DNA of 6,124 bases from Bacteroidales bacterium. GTDB taxonomy: Bacteria > Bacteroidota > Bacteroidia > Bacteroidales > 4484-276. Location: positions 1 through 6,124 of the forward strand of contig JAGYLT010000150.1 in assembly GCA_018400545.1 (NCBI GenBank), given 5' to 3'. The position numbers were made by a program, and so were the translations under genes. Of the stretch, positions 4,331-6,124 are shown piece after piece. Below the pieces are notes generated by a model. The model did no database searches and had not been told where the DNA came from. It was given only the letters and a program-made list of their open reading frames with translations. The stretch's first letter is position 1. Each line of letters starts with the position of its first letter.

Positions 4331-6124
4331 ATGGTGCAATTTTTGATATTTCGCCGAATCAAATACATCAGCATATTCATCTTTAGCATGCTACTTACCT
4401 GTCCGACAGTTTATCCGCGCGTGTAGCCCTGGTGCTGAGTGGCGGGGATCACGGGGTATGGCGCATATTGGCGTATTAAAGGCCCTTTGAAGAAAACAAT
4501 ATCCCCATCGACTCGCGTAGCCGGAACCTCAATAGGTGCTGCAGTTGGCGCATTCTTTGTCCGGTTTTTCACCGGAAGAGATTGAAGATATTTTTGCCAG
4601 CGAAAATTTTAATCGCTGGGTGGACAGAAATCCTGATCCGGGGCTTAGCTATTTTTACACAAAAGATGATCCGGATGCAGGCTGGACGGACCTAAAACTG
4701 GATTTTTCGAACAGGTATTCCAAAATTCTTCCGCCAAAAATTAAAAACCCATCGGAACTTGACTTTGAACTGTTGAAAATTTTTGCAGATGCAGCGGCTG
4801 TGGCCGAATATGATTTTGATAATCTGATGGTGCCTTTCCGCTGCGTAACCGCCGACATCGATTCAAGCCGTGCCATCGTACTAAAATCGGGGAGCCTTGC
4901 AAATTCCGTTCGGGCATCGGTTACGTTTCCATTTTTGTTTAAACCCATCCAAATTGATGGTAAATTGCTTTTCGATGGGGGCATGTACAACAACTTTCCC
5001 ACCGATGTAGCACAGGAAGACTTTAAACCGTCGCTGATTATTGGCAGCAAAGTATCAGGGAATTTCCCAAAACCCGACCCCGATGATATTATTTCGCAGA
5101 TACAAAATATGCTGATGACAAACACGGACTTCAGCCTGGATACATCTTCCGGAGTCCTCATCGAACCCTCTTTGAAAAAGACAAGCCTTACTGACTTCTC
5201 AAAAAATGAAGAATATATCCGGGACGGTTATGAGGCAACCCTGGAAAAAATGAATGAAATACAAAGGAAAGTGCCGGGATATACCACCAAAGAGCAGGTA
5301 GAAAAAAGACGCAATGCATTTAACAACAGGAAACCGGAGTATCTGATCGATAGCATCTACATTGAAGGCCTTACCACCCGGGAACAGCGATATGTGCACA
5401 AAACCCTGGCAAGCAAAGACTCGAGCTTAACCCTAAAAAAACTGGAGCCTGTTTATTACAGACTAAATGCCGATGAGCAATTGTTGTTAAACGGAATGAG
5501 AATGCGGTTTAATCCTGACAAAAAGGATTACGATGTATTTATGAGGATAAAACCCGCGAATAAATTCAATCTGAAATTCGGCGGCAACATTTCTTCCCGG
5601 GTTGCCAACCTGGCATTTGTTGAACTCTATTACAAAGAATTATTCCAGGATGCCCTGAAGCTTAGGATGAATGTTTATTTCGGAAGGTTTTACAGCTCTG
5701 CATTTCTGGGTGGCCGTTTTGATTTTCCCGGAAAAATCCCGATTTATCTTGGTGGAAACCTGGTTTACAGCCATTTTGATTATTTCAAAAACACGCTGCA
5801 TTTTATCGAGGATGTAACCCCCTCCTACCTCATCCAGAATGAGAATTATTTTCGGATTTACGGGGGCATCCCAACAAACACGACAGGAAAGCTGGAGTTT
5901 GACTTCACGGTTGGACTTCGGGAAGACTCATACCACCAAAATAATGTGTTTTCAAGAGAAGATACGGCAGATGTTACCAAATTTGGGATATTACAATCGA
6001 GCCTCACCTGGGAACTAAATTCCCTGAACCGTAAGCAATACGCAAATTCGGGGGCCCGTTTCAGGATCAGGACAGGTGTTTTGACAGGAGAAGAAGAGTT
6101 TATCAGCGGATCGATTTCGGATGT
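4331..6124 (+). pseudogene. Type Vd patatin-like phospholipase (PlpD/FplA-like), frameshifted in this sequence and 3' truncated
   Basis: With five small indels repaired, about 597 residues are present: a signal peptide (M-V-Q-F-L-I-F-R-R-I-K start, hydrophobic core, S-L-S-A near residue 30), a patatin lipase domain, a POTRA-like domain at about 335-410 and the start of a BamA/Omp85-like beta-barrel. Patatins are Ser-Asp acyl hydrolases. The oxyanion loop G-G-G-S-R-G lies at 4441-4457, the nucleophile elbow G-T-S-I-G at 4523-4537 (Ser codon 4529-4531), and the D-G-G catalytic Asp at 4974-4976. This order matches type Vd autotransporters such as PlpD and FplA, which place a lipase at the outer membrane or release it. 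Frame breaks lie at 4387-4423 (-1, or +2), 4444-4448 (-1 in a G run), 4485-4488 (+1 T), 4513-4516 (+1) and 4553-4562 (+1). As written, translation from 4331 stops at 4424-4426 after 31 codons. The conserved residues on both sides of every break favour a sequence error or very recent decay. The barrel continues past the window. Confidence 0.85.
4563..6124 (+). CDS. Uninterrupted part of the patatin-like protein: lipase C-terminal part, POTRA, barrel (partial)
   Basis: From 4563 the patatin frame is open for 520 codons to the window end without a stop. It begins inside the lipase domain at G-F-S-P-E-E-I-E, after the nucleophile elbow, so this segment alone lacks the catalytic Ser but keeps the D-G-G Asp. 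A POTRA-like segment starts near 5334 (Y-L-I-D-S-I-Y-I-E-G-L). Alternating hydrophobic and polar stretches from about 5560 onward (K-F-N-L-K-F-G-G-N, L-R-M-N-V-Y-F-G-R-F) look like outer-membrane beta-strands. A gene caller might start it at GTG 4536-4538, just after an in-frame TAG at 4533-4535, but that start is an artefact of the frame breaks. The true protein starts at 4331. Confidence 0.85.

Noticed and set aside
4399..4562. Programmed ribosomal frameshifting in the patatin gene
   Set aside because: Five successive shifts of both signs, most not at slippery heptamers, cannot plausibly be programmed. Error or decay is far simpler.
4655..5161. 168-codon minus-strand open frame
   Set aside because: It lies opposite the patatin frame, which has clear family motifs such as D-G-G. 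Its translation is Ser-rich without recognisable motifs, so it is an antisense shadow.

Overview
The window reads as chromosomal DNA of a Bacteroidota bacterium, probably a Bacteroidales or Marinilabiliales-like lineage. This is an inference from protein style (a membrane-anchored metallophosphoesterase with an internal Tat-like motif, a roughly 500-residue class V aminotransferase with an R-G-G-C-A-C signature, a patatin-POTRA-barrel protein), from AT-rich intergenic DNA, and from the lack of Shine-Dalgarno sequences before most starts. No rRNA, tRNA, CRISPR array or insertion sequence was found.

Layout. Positions 1-153 hold an intergenic stretch with a near-perfect rho-independent terminator (104-139), which ends only 14 bases before the first gene. 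A plus-strand metallophosphoesterase follows (154-1500). Its last codons run into a 7-bp tandem repeat, AGGTTAG, with degenerate copies to about 1575. A terminator at 1604-1638 lies between this gene and the convergent minus-strand Hsp20 gene (1663-2100), which has an unusually good AGGAGG ribosome binding site and a candidate promoter. Also on the minus strand, upstream of hsp20 and separately transcribed, is a class V PLP-dependent aminotransferase / cysteine-desulfurase-like protein (2373-3872). A 458-base AT-rich spacer (3873-4330) holds two inverted repeats and an orphan open frame without a start codon. Divergently from it runs a plus-strand type Vd patatin-like protein (4331 to the window end), cut off within its beta-barrel.

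The most notable feature is the patatin gene. Its signal peptide, oxyanion-hole loop, first helix, nucleophile elbow and the remainder are all recognisable, but they lie in successive reading frames joined by five single-base-scale indels within about 175 bases (4387-4562). The following 1560 bases are uninterrupted. The intact family residues on each side suggest either a local sequence or assembly defect or a very recent inactivation.

The genes do not form an obvious pathway. They look like independent transcription units: a cell-surface phosphoesterase, a cytoplasmic holdase chaperone, a PLP enzyme of uncertain substrate, and a surface-directed lipase. I see no convincing evidence of a novel multi-gene system. 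The points worth checking are the frameshift cluster, the hairpin against the first gene, the repeat that reaches into a stop codon, and the structured 3873-4330 spacer.
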